Assembly: GCF_016428905.1 (NCBI RefSeq)
Contig: NZ_JAELTQ010000023.1
Span: 1 to 47,126, forward strand
From: Dyella sp. ASV24
GTDB lineage: Bacteria > Pseudomonadota > Gammaproteobacteria > Xanthomonadales > Rhodanobacteraceae
DNA length: 47,126 bases
Reading direction: 5' to 3'
Shown here: positions 30,288 through 39,331 of the stretch, in pieces
How positions within the stretch are numbered: the first letter of the stretch is position 1
Layout: each line of letters starts with the position of its first letter
Translations under genes and position numbers: made by a program
Notes under the pieces: model-generated
What the model saw: the letters and a program-made list of their open reading frames with translations, nothing else
Databases searched by the model: none
What the model was told of the DNA's origin: nothing

Positions 30288-32548
30288 GGCGTGGACTCCA
30301 CGGGTTCGCCATAGATCAGGCCGCGTCCACTGGTCACGGCATAGAAACGTCCAAACACGCGCGGATCGCCACTAAGCAGGCTGATGCGCCCGTAGCGATG
30401 TGCGTCATCGTCGACACGCTGCCAGCGTTGGCCACCGTCGACGGAACGGAAAATGCCCTGCTGCCCGTCACGCTGTCCTGCGACGAACAAGGTTGGCTCG
30501 TCGCTCCCGACGGCGGGTTTGCCGAAGCCGAAGGCATCGACGCCGATGATATGTGGCAGGCGTTGCAGCAGATGCCCCTGATCATCGCCACGCAGCAAGG
30601 GCAAGTCGTGCGCCGCGAGCCACAACAGGCCGGCCTTCGCCGGTGAGGCTTTCAGCTCAACACCCGCATGGCCGCGTGCGGCATCGCCGAAATCACCTGG
30701 GATCGACGCAAAGCTCGCACCGCCGTCGTTGCTGGCGAACAAGGCGCCGGTCTGCGGCGAGTACGCATAGAACCTCCGGGCGTCGACCCGGTCGGACAGC
30801 ACGCGCATGCGTTCGCCCAATCCCAGCGCCACCTGCCAGTGCTGGCCACGATCCCGCGTGAGGTAGACATGCCGGGCATCGCTCGGCGCCCACACGACGG
30901 CAACACCGTCAGCCGCCACGGCGATGCTTCCCGCGCCCTCGCCTTCAGGCGGCTCGCTGGCGAAGGCCTGCCAATGCTCGCCGCCATCCTCGGACCACGC
31001 CGCACGAACGGCCGAGCCAAAGGGTTGGCGCAGACGTCCGCTGCGAACGATCAACGTGGGATGGTGCTCGGCATAGTCAATGCTTTCGCCGTTCGCATAA
31101 CGCGGTGGCGGCGTGAACTGCAGCGGTGCCACGTTAAGGTCGTCGTGACGGAAACCATCCAGATCGCCCACTGCGCTAAGCAGATGCGCGCCTTGCGGCG
31201 GACTGATCAGGCCCAACGGCACCACCTCTTCCAGGCCACGATCCTGAAACCACCAGTGCACCGTGCCGCCCTTGTCGAACCCGCGCATGTCGCGCGAGGC
31301 CCATATGCCGTAGCCGGTGACAAACATCACGTGGTCGGCATCAAAGGGATCGATGGCCACCGTGGTCATCCAGTGCGGCGTATGCGCACTGGTCCATGAC
31401 GCTTCAGCATGATCGAACGCCGAGCGCGCGAAAATTTCAATCCAATGCTTGCCACCGTCGGTACTGCGGAACAGCACGTCGTGTGGTTCGTAACGATGAT
31501 GCGTGCTGGCGATCAGCACCTTGGGGTTGGACGGATCCACCGCGACGTCACCCCAGCCGAATCCCGACGGCGTGCTCTTGCTCGACACCGGCGTGATGTT
31601 CGTCCAGCGATTGCCCGCGGGCTGCCAGCGCCACACTGCGCCGTCACTCATGGTGTCCGGGCCGGGCTCATCGCCGTAGCTCAGCACATAGCTGCCATCA
31701 CTGGCGCGGTGCATATGGCTCGGCCGAAGGCCGGTGGGCTGCCCAGGAATGGCACTCCAACTGCGACCACCATCGGTGGAGCGAAACAAGCTGGTTTCGC
31801 GTGTGGAAACACCGGCATACAGCACCGGAGTGGGTGCCCCCGGCTTGCCGCTGGCAGGCTCGAACACCACGAACACGATGCCGATGGATTGCGGCCGCCA
31901 GCTGTTGGTCGCGGTAGCAGCGGGCGACGTGGCGACGGCGGGAAATCCCTCCGCCTTCGACCAGTGCGCACCATGATCGTCGCTGTGCCACAGCCCAGCG
32001 TCCCGCGAACCAAGGAACAGTACACGACCATCGTGTGGGTCAACGGCAAGGCGCTCGCCATTGCCGCGACCCAGCTCGTTGCCACCCAGCTTGAACGGCA
32101 GATCCGCACGTTCGAAATGGGCACCGCGGTCATGCGAGCGCAGGACGGCCGCGTTGCCTGTCGTCGGCGTCGTGTAGGTGCCCGCGGCGAGATAGACCCA
32201 TTCTTTGTCGGAAGGATCGAGCGCCAGACTGTCGATGCCGAGCAGGTTGGTATCTTTCGCCTCGATCCAGTCGGTGAGCGACACCCACTGTCCGCTGGCC
32301 TGGTCCCACCGGTAGGCGCCGCCCACGTCGGTACGCGCGTAATACAGGCCGCGTTCGGCGGGATGAAATACCAGCCCACTCACGTAGCCGCCACCGCCGA
32401 TGCGTACGCTGGCGTAGCGATAGGCCAGTTCGTCATCGCTGGCGCGCGTGGCGGTGCTGGCGCATAGCGCCAGCACCGCAAGCAGCGTTTTCCCCATCAA
32501 CAGCCGGTGAATCCGGCTGCGTGCCATTCCCCCGCTGTTCTTCGCCAT
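30284..32548 (-). CDS. GH74 xyloglucanase, secreted
   Basis: The 754-residue product has a signal peptide after a short basic start (TLLAVLALCASTATRA); in-frame ATGs at 32527 and 32497 are possible alternatives. It has two seven-bladed beta-propeller halves with Asp-box repeats such as FRSTDGGRSW and FRSTDGGKHW. YARTDVGGAYRW carries the first catalytic Asp, and IDPFDADHVMFVTG the second, as in GH74. It cleaves the beta-1,4-glucan backbone of xyloglucan, in the periplasm or at the cell surface. It follows the receptor gene by two bases. Endo- or exo-mode cannot be told here. Confidence 0.92.
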   Translation of the reverse strand: MAKNSGGMARSRIHRLLMGKTLLAVLALCASTATRASDDELAYRYASVRIGGGGYVSGLVFHPAERGLYYARTDVGGAYRWDQASGQWVSLTDWIEAKDTNLLGIDSLALDPSDKEWVYLAAGTYTTPTTGNAAVLRSHDRGAHFERADLPFKLGGNELGRGNGERLAVDPHDGRVLFLGSRDAGLWHSDDHGAHWSKAEGFPAVATSPAATATNSWRPQSIGIVFVVFEPASGKPGAPTPVLYAGVSTRETSLFRSTDGGRSWSAIPGQPTGLRPSHMHRASDGSYVLSYGDEPGPDTMSDGAVWRWQPAGNRWTNITPVSSKSTPSGFGWGDVAVDPSNPKVLIASTHHRYEPHDVLFRSTDGGKHWIEIFARSAFDHAEASWTSAHTPHWMTTVAIDPFDADHVMFVTGYGIWASRDMRGFDKGGTVHWWFQDRGLEEVVPLGLISPPQGAHLLSAVGDLDGFRHDDLNVAPLQFTPPPRYANGESIDYAEHHPTLIVRSGRLRQPFGSAVRAAWSEDGGEHWQAFASEPPEGEGAGSIAVAADGVAVVWAPSDARHVYLTRDRGQHWQVALGLGERMRVLSDRVDARRFYAYSPQTGALFASNDGGASFASIPGDFGDAARGHAGVELKASPAKAGLLWLAAHDLPLLRGDDQGHLLQRLPHIIGVDAFGFGKPAVGSDEPTLFVAGQRDGQQGIFRSVDGGQRWQRVDDDAHRYGRISLLSGDPRVFGRFYAVTSGRGLIYGEPVESTP

Positions 32549-32550
32549 GA

Positions 32551-35538
32551 TCAGAAGGTGGCGCGGAACACCAGCTCGTAGCGCCGGTCGGCGACGAACC
32601 AGCCACGGTTATACAAGCGGTAGTCCACCACGCCGTCGCCATAGCTGGTCGGCCCCATCAGCGTACGCACGACAGCGTTGTTGAGGTTGTTCATCTGCAA
32701 GCCGACCTGCATGTTCTTGTTGAGGCGATAGAACACGGAGGCGTCCAACTGGCCGTAGTTATCGGACCACGTCGGCAGATGCGTGGATGCATCACTGGTG
32801 GTCAGCAGATAGCGCGAGCGCCAGTTCCAGGCCAGACGTGCCGACCAGTCACCCTTTTCGTACATGGCCACAAAGTTGTAGCTGCGCTTGGAGATGCCGG
32901 TCATCGGCAGATCCACGCCGGTCACGGTGGCGTTGGTGTACGGATTGGTCGCGCTGTTGACGCCACCATCGCTGTCCACGTAGGTGAAGTTGGCCTGTAC
33001 GCCGAAGCCCCTCATCCAGCCCGGCAGGAAGTCGAAGAACTGGTTGTAGCCTACTTCCGCACCGCGCACCTTGCCGGTGCCGATGTTGTACGGGCGAGTA
33101 ACTTCAAACTGCTGGCCCTGGTAGACCTCCGGGGCAGTTTCCTGCGCGATGTAGTCGTGGATGTCTTTGTAGAACGCCGTGGTGTACAGCAAGCCGGTCG
33201 GTGAGAAATACCATTCCAACGCGGTGTCGAACTGAGTGGCGCGTTGCGGCTTGAGGTAGGGGTTGCCCGCCAGGCCGTTCCACTGCGTCACTTGCGTGTT
33301 GTTTGCATTCAGCACGTAGCCCAACTGCACGAACGACTGCATGTCGGCGAAGTTCGGCCGCGAAATCGCTTTGGACGCCGCGATGCGCCACTGCAGATCG
33401 TCGGTCAACTTGAAACGCAGATTGAGGCTGGGCAGCGCATCCTGATAGTGGGTGCGCGCCGTGAGCGGCTGGTAACCGCCATTCCAGATCGCCTTCTCGG
33501 CATCGGACACGCCTGTGCTGCTGAGATTGAGCAGCTGCACAACGCCACTGGTATCCACATCGGTGCGCACCAGGCGCAAGCCGATATTGCCGTCGAACGG
33601 AATGCCGAGCGCCGTCTCGTTGCCGAAGTACAGCACGCCGTAAGCGGCCTTGGTCTTCTCACCCTGATCATTGAGATCAGCCGGCGTGATCTGCACCGGG
33701 CTCCAGCCATATGACACGCCCATGGGATGCAAGATGCCGTAAGCCGCGCCGTAGTTCTCCACCAGCGAATTGCCGGGGAAGTACAACGGGGTGGGAATCT
33801 TCACGTTGCCGCGAAAGAAATTCGAGAACGAATACAGCGATGCGTTCGCCGGGTAATAGTTGACGCTGGCTACGGTGCTCGGCGTGTTCACCGATGCCCA
33901 GCTATCGGTAATCACGCCCCAGTTGTAGGGCGTGCTGGTGTTGTTCTCGCTGCGGTCGGTGGCGCGCAGACCCACTTTGAAGTACTTCAGCCAACTGCTG
34001 TCTTCAAAGTCGTATTCCAGATCCATACGGTAGGCGCGACTCATGCCCACCTCGTCCTCGCGATGATCCATCGCCGCGGACCAGAAATAGTTCGCGGGAT
34101 TGGTGGTGTAGCCCGCCGGGCTGGCCGAGACTAGCGGCATGCCACCGCTGCCCGTGGTGTTGAGGTACATGCCCGGCAGGTAGGTCGCCTGAAACACCGT
34201 GAAATCCAGCTCGTTGCTGGTGGACTTCACGAACTGGACGTCACCCGTCAACAACATATGGTCGTTGATGTTGTACTTGAAGCCGTTCGAAAAGTCGGTG
34301 GTGACGGTGGTCTGCGTCTGGTAGCGCGTATCCGTATCAAAACGCACGCCACCATTGCTCAGGTTGTTGCTCCAGGCGTTGGAGCTGAGCGAGCCGCGCT
34401 GAAACACGCCCTGGCCGTTGTAATCGAACGTGGTGCCACTGGCCGGATCGATATCGAAGCTGGTGTCGCTGAAGATCGCGCCATGCTCCAGCCACGACAT
34501 GTCGTAACGCGAGCGGATGAACTGGGAAGTGATTTCCAGATCCTTGGTTGGACGCCACTGCAAGGCACCGGAAATGCCGATGCGACGACGCTGGAAATCC
34601 AGCGTGCGCCAATCCGCGCCGCCCGGCACATACACCGTGCCCAGGCCACTGCCAGCGGTTGCCGCTGCGTCCGAGCGCATGGTGAACGGCTCGAGCTGGA
34701 TGCCGTCGGTGCGGGTAGCCAGCTCCGAATAGGAGACATCGATCAACGCGCCGAACTCACCCCAGTTCTCCGTCTTCCAGCGGTTGCTGTAGAGGAAGGA
34801 CGTCGACGGTTTGCTCTTCTGCGACAGGTCGCCTTCGTTGATGCCGTAGGAGAAGCCAATCACCTGCCCCGGCGCATCGAACGGCAGGCGCGTACGCAGG
34901 TTGACCGTGCCGCCGATGCCGCCTTCGATAAGTTCCGCCGAAGGGTTCTTGTATACGTCCACGCCGGCCATGAGCTCTGCCGGCACGTCCTCGAAGTTCA
35001 GCGAGCGGCCGCTGTTGGCGGAAAAGGTGTCGCGACCATTCAGCAGCGACTCCACCTGCGTAAGACCACGGATAGACACGTTGCTGCCTTCGGCCGACGG
35101 ATGATCCGGATCATTGGCCGAGAGAAAGTGGTCGATCGTGACGCCGCTGATACGCTGCAGCGTCTCGGTAACGCTGCGATCCGGCAGGGCATTGATATCG
35201 ACTGCGGTGACTGAGTCGACGATCTGGTCCGCGTTCTGCTTCAGCGACTGCGCTGACTCCAGGCTGGCGCGGATGCCGGTCACCGTGACGCCATCGAGGT
35301 TCTTGGCGTCCTTGGCTTTGGCGTCCTCTGCTTTTTTCTTGTTATTCGCATCGGCGGGCTTGGATTGATCCCCGGCCGGGCTCTGCGTCTGGTCCTGGGT
35401 GGCAGCTGCCTGCTGAGCGCGAGCGCTGAGCGGCGCGTAGAGCAGCGCCATGCCAATGGCCACGGCGGCGGACAGACGCGCCAATGGCAAGGAATGCTGG
35501 GCCGCACAGGCGGTTTTCCCGTGCACAGTCTGAATCAT
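32551..35538 (-). CDS. TonB-dependent outer-membrane receptor for xyloglucan oligosaccharides
   Basis: The product is 995 residues from the ATG at 35538, with GGGGAG 9 bases upstream; the frame to 35628 is rejected. A long signal peptide (LSAAVAIGMALLYAPLSARA) is followed by a Gln/Lys/Asp-rich linker. The plug domain has VTGIRASLESAQSLK and ALPDRSVTETLQRISGV, the style common in Lysobacterales and Caulobacter carbohydrate receptors. A 22-strand barrel ends in YELVFRATF with the terminal aromatic residue. It should import large oligosaccharides across the outer membrane using TonB-ExbBD. It is first in the operon with GH74, the esterase, GH35 and GH3. The ligand is inferred from these neighbours. 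Confidence 0.93.
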   Translation of the reverse strand: MIQTVHGKTACAAQHSLPLARLSAAVAIGMALLYAPLSARAQQAAATQDQTQSPAGDQSKPADANNKKKAEDAKAKDAKNLDGVTVTGIRASLESAQSLKQNADQIVDSVTAVDINALPDRSVTETLQRISGVTIDHFLSANDPDHPSAEGSNVSIRGLTQVESLLNGRDTFSANSGRSLNFEDVPAELMAGVDVYKNPSAELIEGGIGGTVNLRTRLPFDAPGQVIGFSYGINEGDLSQKSKPSTSFLYSNRWKTENWGEFGALIDVSYSELATRTDGIQLEPFTMRSDAAATAGSGLGTVYVPGGADWRTLDFQRRRIGISGALQWRPTKDLEITSQFIRSRYDMSWLEHGAIFSDTSFDIDPASGTTFDYNGQGVFQRGSLSSNAWSNNLSNGGVRFDTDTRYQTQTTVTTDFSNGFKYNINDHMLLTGDVQFVKSTSNELDFTVFQATYLPGMYLNTTGSGGMPLVSASPAGYTTNPANYFWSAAMDHREDEVGMSRAYRMDLEYDFEDSSWLKYFKVGLRATDRSENNTSTPYNWGVITDSWASVNTPSTVASVNYYPANASLYSFSNFFRGNVKIPTPLYFPGNSLVENYGAAYGILHPMGVSYGWSPVQITPADLNDQGEKTKAAYGVLYFGNETALGIPFDGNIGLRLVRTDVDTSGVVQLLNLSSTGVSDAEKAIWNGGYQPLTARTHYQDALPSLNLRFKLTDDLQWRIAASKAISRPNFADMQSFVQLGYVLNANNTQVTQWNGLAGNPYLKPQRATQFDTALEWYFSPTGLLYTTAFYKDIHDYIAQETAPEVYQGQQFEVTRPYNIGTGKVRGAEVGYNQFFDFLPGWMRGFGVQANFTYVDSDGGVNSATNPYTNATVTGVDLPMTGISKRSYNFVAMYEKGDWSARLAWNWRSRYLLTTSDASTHLPTWSDNYGQLDASVFYRLNKNMQVGLQMNNLNNAVVRTLMGPTSYGDGVVDYRLYNRGWFVADRRYELVFRATF

Positions 35539-35819
35539 GGTCAAAACTCTCCCCGTCTTGTCGTTGGCCATCGGCCGAAACCGCAGGCTGCGTATCCCCA
35601 GGCCCCCACGACCCGGTGGTTGCGTCAAGCCAATTCACTGGCCCTGGCAACGTCACGTCCTGCTTGGTGGTGGCGCATGCTGGATTGCGCTGTCGTGGCA
35701 CACAATTACGAAATTGATGGGCGCGAATAACGTTTCTTCGTTTGCGGTTGCCACATCGGGCCTTGAACCCCCTGCTCTACTGCTAGTTTTTCGGCCCATC
35801 GACAACCACGGAACTGCTC
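35539..35819. promoter_or_regulatory. Divergent promoter region between receptor operon and fucosidase
   Basis: This 281-bp spacer separates two secretory genes read outward. It holds the perfect operator-like repeat at 35703-35716. A TTGCGC at 35684-35689 upstream of it could be a plus-strand -35, but the matching -10 is poor. Strong ribosome binding sites flank both sides. Confidence 0.65.
35703..35716. promoter_or_regulatory. Perfect inverted repeat CAATT-ACGA-AATTG, candidate operator
   Basis: This is a 5-bp perfect inverted repeat with a 4-base centre, related to the element at 22843-22856 in the xylR promoter region (11 of 14 identical). It is 104 bases before the fucosidase start and 165 bases before the receptor start. 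It may be the site through which one regulator controls both directions. Confidence 0.5.
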
Positions 35820-37478
35820 ATGCGCCGTCACCGCATCAACCCAGCCCAGCGTTGCCTTGCCGCCTTCGTCCTGCTGTGCGCGGCCGTGTCACAGGCCTCC
35901 TTCGCCTCAGCGCCCACGGCACCCACGGCGGGAGCCATCACGCCGCAACAAGCTGACCTGATCTGGCGTAAGGCCACAGAAGGCTATGCGCCGGCACGGG
36001 CCGCGCTGGTGGCCAAGGTGAAGGAAGGTGCCGCGCTGGGGCCGTTCCGGCCCGATTGGGCATCCTTGCGAAATTACCGGGAACCGGCATGGTTCGACAA
36101 CGCCAAGTTCGGCATTTTCGTTCACTGGGGCGTCTATGCCGTGCCGGCCTTCGCCAACGAGTGGTACCCGCGCAACATGTACGACCGCACGAGCGCCGAA
36201 TACGCCCATCAGGTGGCTACGTACGGCAGCCTGGCGCACGCGGGCCTGAAGGATTTCATTCCGCAATTTCGTGCCGAGCATTGGGATCCGAAGGCCTGGG
36301 CCACGCTGTTCAGGCAAGCCGGCGCGCGCTATGTCGTAGGCGTGGCCGAACATACCGACGGCTTCGCCATGTATGACTCCAAGCTCACCCGCTGGACCGC
36401 CGTGCAGATGGGGCCCAAGCGTGACGTTATGGCGGCGCTCTGCCACGCGGTAAAGAACGAAGGCCTGCGCTTCGGGTTGTCCACCCATCGCGCTGAACAT
36501 ACGTGGTTCTTCGACCACGGGCGGGAAATCGATTCGGACGTGAATGACCCTGCCTACGCCGACTTTTACGGCCCTGCCCAACAGCACATCTCCCTGAACG
36601 GCGATCAGGATCTGGCCCAGGACTGGACCTACGTTTCACCGGCTTGGGTCGACGACTGGATGGCGCGTACGGCGGAACTGGAGGCTTACTACCACCCCGA
36701 CCTGATCTATCTCGACTGGTGGGTGGGTCATCCATCGTTCCGCAATGCGCTCGCGCAATGGCTTTCGTACTACTACAACGCCGGCGCCACGCGCGGCGGC
36801 GTTGTAGTTAACTACAAACTCAATGCCCTGCCGGAAGGCAGCGGCACGCTGGATGTGGAGCGCGGCCAGCTCGGCGCCATCCGCCCCCAGCACTGGCAGA
36901 CCGACACCAGCATCAGCAACGGCTCATGGGGCTACGTGGAACACGACACGTACCGCCCGGCCGTGAACATCGTGCGCCTGCTTGCGGATGTGGTGAGCAA
37001 GAATGGCAACCTGCTGTTGGATGTCGGGCCCAAGCCGGATGGCAGCATCACGCCGCAAGAACAGGCCGTGCTTCACGACATCGGCGCCTGGCTCGCCATC
37101 AACGGTACGGCGATCTACGACACCCAGCCCTGGCGCGTTTACGGCGAAGGCCCCACCGTCTCGCGCTCAGGTTCCTTCTCGGAAGACACGGGTCAGACAG
37201 CCTATACCAGCGCCGATTTCCGCTTTACGCAGAAACCGGGCAAGCTCTTTGCCATTGAGATGACATGGCCTGAGAGCGGCTCCGCGCTCATCAAGAGCAT
37301 CACATCGGACAATCATGTGCGGTCAGTTCGCCTGCTTGGCACATCCCGCCCGATAACTTGGCGACAGACCGCCGAGGGGCTGGCCATCGGGGCCGTGCAG
37401 CGCCCCGATGGCATGGCAATTCCTGCGTATGAGATCGACGTCGACTCAACGCCTGACGCCACCAGCGTCATGCGCTGA
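35820..37478 (+). CDS. GH29 alpha-L-fucosidase, secreted
   Basis: The 552-residue product has a signal peptide (LAAFVLLCAAVSQASFASA). The GH29 barrel starts at WFDNAKFGIFVHWGVYAVP and continues with VVGVAEHTDGFAMYDS. PDLIYLDWWVG carries the predicted nucleophile Asp at about 299. The ~110 residues after GNLLLDVGPKPDG form the C-terminal beta-sandwich. It should remove the terminal alpha-1,2-fucose from xyloglucan side chains. Described xyloglucan loci of Cellvibrio and Xanthomonas use GH95 for this step, so GH29 here is a substitution. It is divergent from the receptor operon and convergent with GH43, 15 bases away. Confidence 0.92.
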   Translation: MRRHRINPAQRCLAAFVLLCAAVSQASFASAPTAPTAGAITPQQADLIWRKATEGYAPARAALVAKVKEGAALGPFRPDWASLRNYREPAWFDNAKFGIFVHWGVYAVPAFANEWYPRNMYDRTSAEYAHQVATYGSLAHAGLKDFIPQFRAEHWDPKAWATLFRQAGARYVVGVAEHTDGFAMYDSKLTRWTAVQMGPKRDVMAALCHAVKNEGLRFGLSTHRAEHTWFFDHGREIDSDVNDPAYADFYGPAQQHISLNGDQDLAQDWTYVSPAWVDDWMARTAELEAYYHPDLIYLDWWVGHPSFRNALAQWLSYYYNAGATRGGVVVNYKLNALPEGSGTLDVERGQLGAIRPQHWQTDTSISNGSWGYVEHDTYRPAVNIVRLLADVVSKNGNLLLDVGPKPDGSITPQEQAVLHDIGAWLAINGTAIYDTQPWRVYGEGPTVSRSGSFSEDTGQTAYTSADFRFTQKPGKLFAIEMTWPESGSALIKSITSDNHVRSVRLLGTSRPITWRQTAEGLAIGAVQRPDGMAIPAYEIDVDSTPDATSVMR

Positions 37479-37493
37479 GTCGTTTGGTTACCG

Positions 37494-39113
37494 TCAAGCG
37501 ATAGCCCGATACCTGAAATCGCGCATCACCACACTGCCCTCGCCTGCACTGTAAACACCAATCCTCAGGCTCAGGAATCCACCAAACACGTTGTGGTGGA
37601 TTCCTGAAACCTCCATGCGAAGGCCGTGCTGCTGCCAGGTTTTTCCATTGTCGAGCGAATAGTGGTAAGTCACAACGTGATCCTGGTTGGTCACGCGTAT
37701 GCGCAAGCTGGATGCCTGCATAGGCACGCGCATCCAGGATTGTTCTTCGGCGTATTCGTAGGTCTTCAGCACGCGATCGCGCCGTGAGAGGCCGATGCCG
37801 ACGAAGGCCTTGGTGTTGTAGAACAGCAGCAAACCGCCTTCGGCATCGCCTACCAGATCGAGAGTGACTTCGGCCACATAGCTGCGATCGCCTGGCAGAC
37901 AGGTCAACGGCGAGCAATCGGAGGGCGTACTGCCCTTCGCGGCCAGGCGCAGGCCACCTGCCTCATAGCCCACACGTTTCATCTCCTCCGGCTTCGGACC
38001 GAACAGGCTCCACTGCACCCCAAACTTGTGACTGCTGAAGTCGTCCGACAGAGCAAGACCGTTCGGCCCGCTCACACCACCTTTCGGCTTCGGCAGTGGC
38101 CGGGACAGATCGCCACCTTTGGCTTTGAACCAACCATCAGCGATCCACTCGATCGGCTCCAGCAAGGTCTGACGCCCCAGCGTGCGAAATCCGTTCTCGT
38201 AGCCGTGATAGACCATCCACCAATCGCCGGCCGGCCCTTCCACCAGTGTCGCGTGCCCGCGTGACCACCAGGGCTCGGCGGCGCTGGTCGTACGCACCAG
38301 CGGATTGCGTGGGTAATGTTCCCAGGGGCCATGGATGGAACGGGAACGCGCCGCGATCACCATATGACTGGTCGGCGGACCTGCGGTGCCACCAACAGCC
38401 GTAACGAGATAAAACCATTCGCCACGCCGCAGCAGCTTGGGGCCTTCCGGCGCGAAATCCTCCACGATCCAGTCGTCAGGGTAGCGCCAGGGGCTGTACG
38501 CCGGCTCCAGCTTGCCATCCGCGGCGAGCCCATCGTCGGTGAGCCGCACGCGACGAATGCCGTTGACGAACAGATAGCGCTTGCCATCCTCTCCCACGAT
38601 GTGTCCCGGGTCGATGCAGCCATCGATACGCAGGTCGATCGGATCGCTCCACGGCCCCTCGATATGATCGGCCCAGATCACGTACAGCGCCCAGCCACGA
38701 TCACCTGCACTGGCCGGGATGTAGATGAAATAGCGCCCGTTGTGTTTGCACAGATCAACAGCGAACACAGTACCCAACGGCTTGGTCAGCGCCGCAGTGA
38801 CCGGTACCCAGTTCACCAGATCGGTGGAATGCCAGATCACCAGGCCCGGGCAGGCATCGAACGACGTAAACGTCATGTAGTAGTCGTTGCCATCCTTGAG
38901 GATGGTGGGGTCGGGGTGATCACCGGCAACGATAGGGTTCACATAGGTGCCATCACCCAGGTCAGCCGTTCGCTGCCCCTCCATACCCGCACGCTGTGGG
39001 ATTCCCTTCCGCGCAGCTTGCGTGCCGGCGATGGCCGCCCCCATGGAAAACGGCGCAACCGCCGCCCCTGCCAACATCAACTTGATGACGTCTCGACGAG
39101 AACCATCCACCAT
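37494..39113 (-). CDS. GH43 glycoside hydrolase, Tat-exported
   Basis: The 539-residue product starts with GSRRDVIKLMLAGAAVAP, a twin-arginine signal, unlike the Sec signals of the other hydrolases here. The five-bladed propeller has GDHPDPTILK (general base Asp), DGCIDPGH (pKa-modulating Asp) and EDFAPEGPKLL (acid Glu). A ~200-residue concanavalin-like C-terminal domain follows. Likely activities are alpha-L-arabinofuranosidase or beta-xylosidase; arabinosyl side chains of some xyloglucans would fit. GGGGAG lies 5 bases before the ATG. It is transcribed alone, convergent with the fucosidase gene. Confidence 0.88.
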   Translation of the reverse strand: MVDGSRRDVIKLMLAGAAVAPFSMGAAIAGTQAARKGIPQRAGMEGQRTADLGDGTYVNPIVAGDHPDPTILKDGNDYYMTFTSFDACPGLVIWHSTDLVNWVPVTAALTKPLGTVFAVDLCKHNGRYFIYIPASAGDRGWALYVIWADHIEGPWSDPIDLRIDGCIDPGHIVGEDGKRYLFVNGIRRVRLTDDGLAADGKLEPAYSPWRYPDDWIVEDFAPEGPKLLRRGEWFYLVTAVGGTAGPPTSHMVIAARSRSIHGPWEHYPRNPLVRTTSAAEPWWSRGHATLVEGPAGDWWMVYHGYENGFRTLGRQTLLEPIEWIADGWFKAKGGDLSRPLPKPKGGVSGPNGLALSDDFSSHKFGVQWSLFGPKPEEMKRVGYEAGGLRLAAKGSTPSDCSPLTCLPGDRSYVAEVTLDLVGDAEGGLLLFYNTKAFVGIGLSRRDRVLKTYEYAEEQSWMRVPMQASSLRIRVTNQDHVVTYHYSLDNGKTWQQHGLRMEVSGIHHNVFGGFLSLRIGVYSAGEGSVVMRDFRYRAIA

Positions 39114-39132
39114 AAAAACTCCCCACCCCGCT

Positions 39133-39153
39133 CAATCCACAAGCGCTGGATTG
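39133..39153. repeat. Inverted repeat just upstream of GH43
   Basis: CAATCCA-CAAGCGC-TGGATTG is a perfect 7-bp inverted repeat with a 7-base centre, 20 bases before the GH43 start and overlapping the area in front of its ribosome binding site. It could be a repressor operator or an mRNA hairpin. Confidence 0.5.
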
Positions 39154-39331
39154 TGCATGGTGGAAGGACTTGCTCGGCTTATGAAAGTCGCCGCGTGCGG
39201 TTGTTTTTTCTTTCAGCCCGCCTGCATGGGGCACGCTTCAGTGCATACCCGAACCCATCCGCGAAGCGTTGGGGGTTCGCGGGCAGACCAATCACACCAG
39301 GTGGGCTGATTACATGAGTGACACGCTATGG

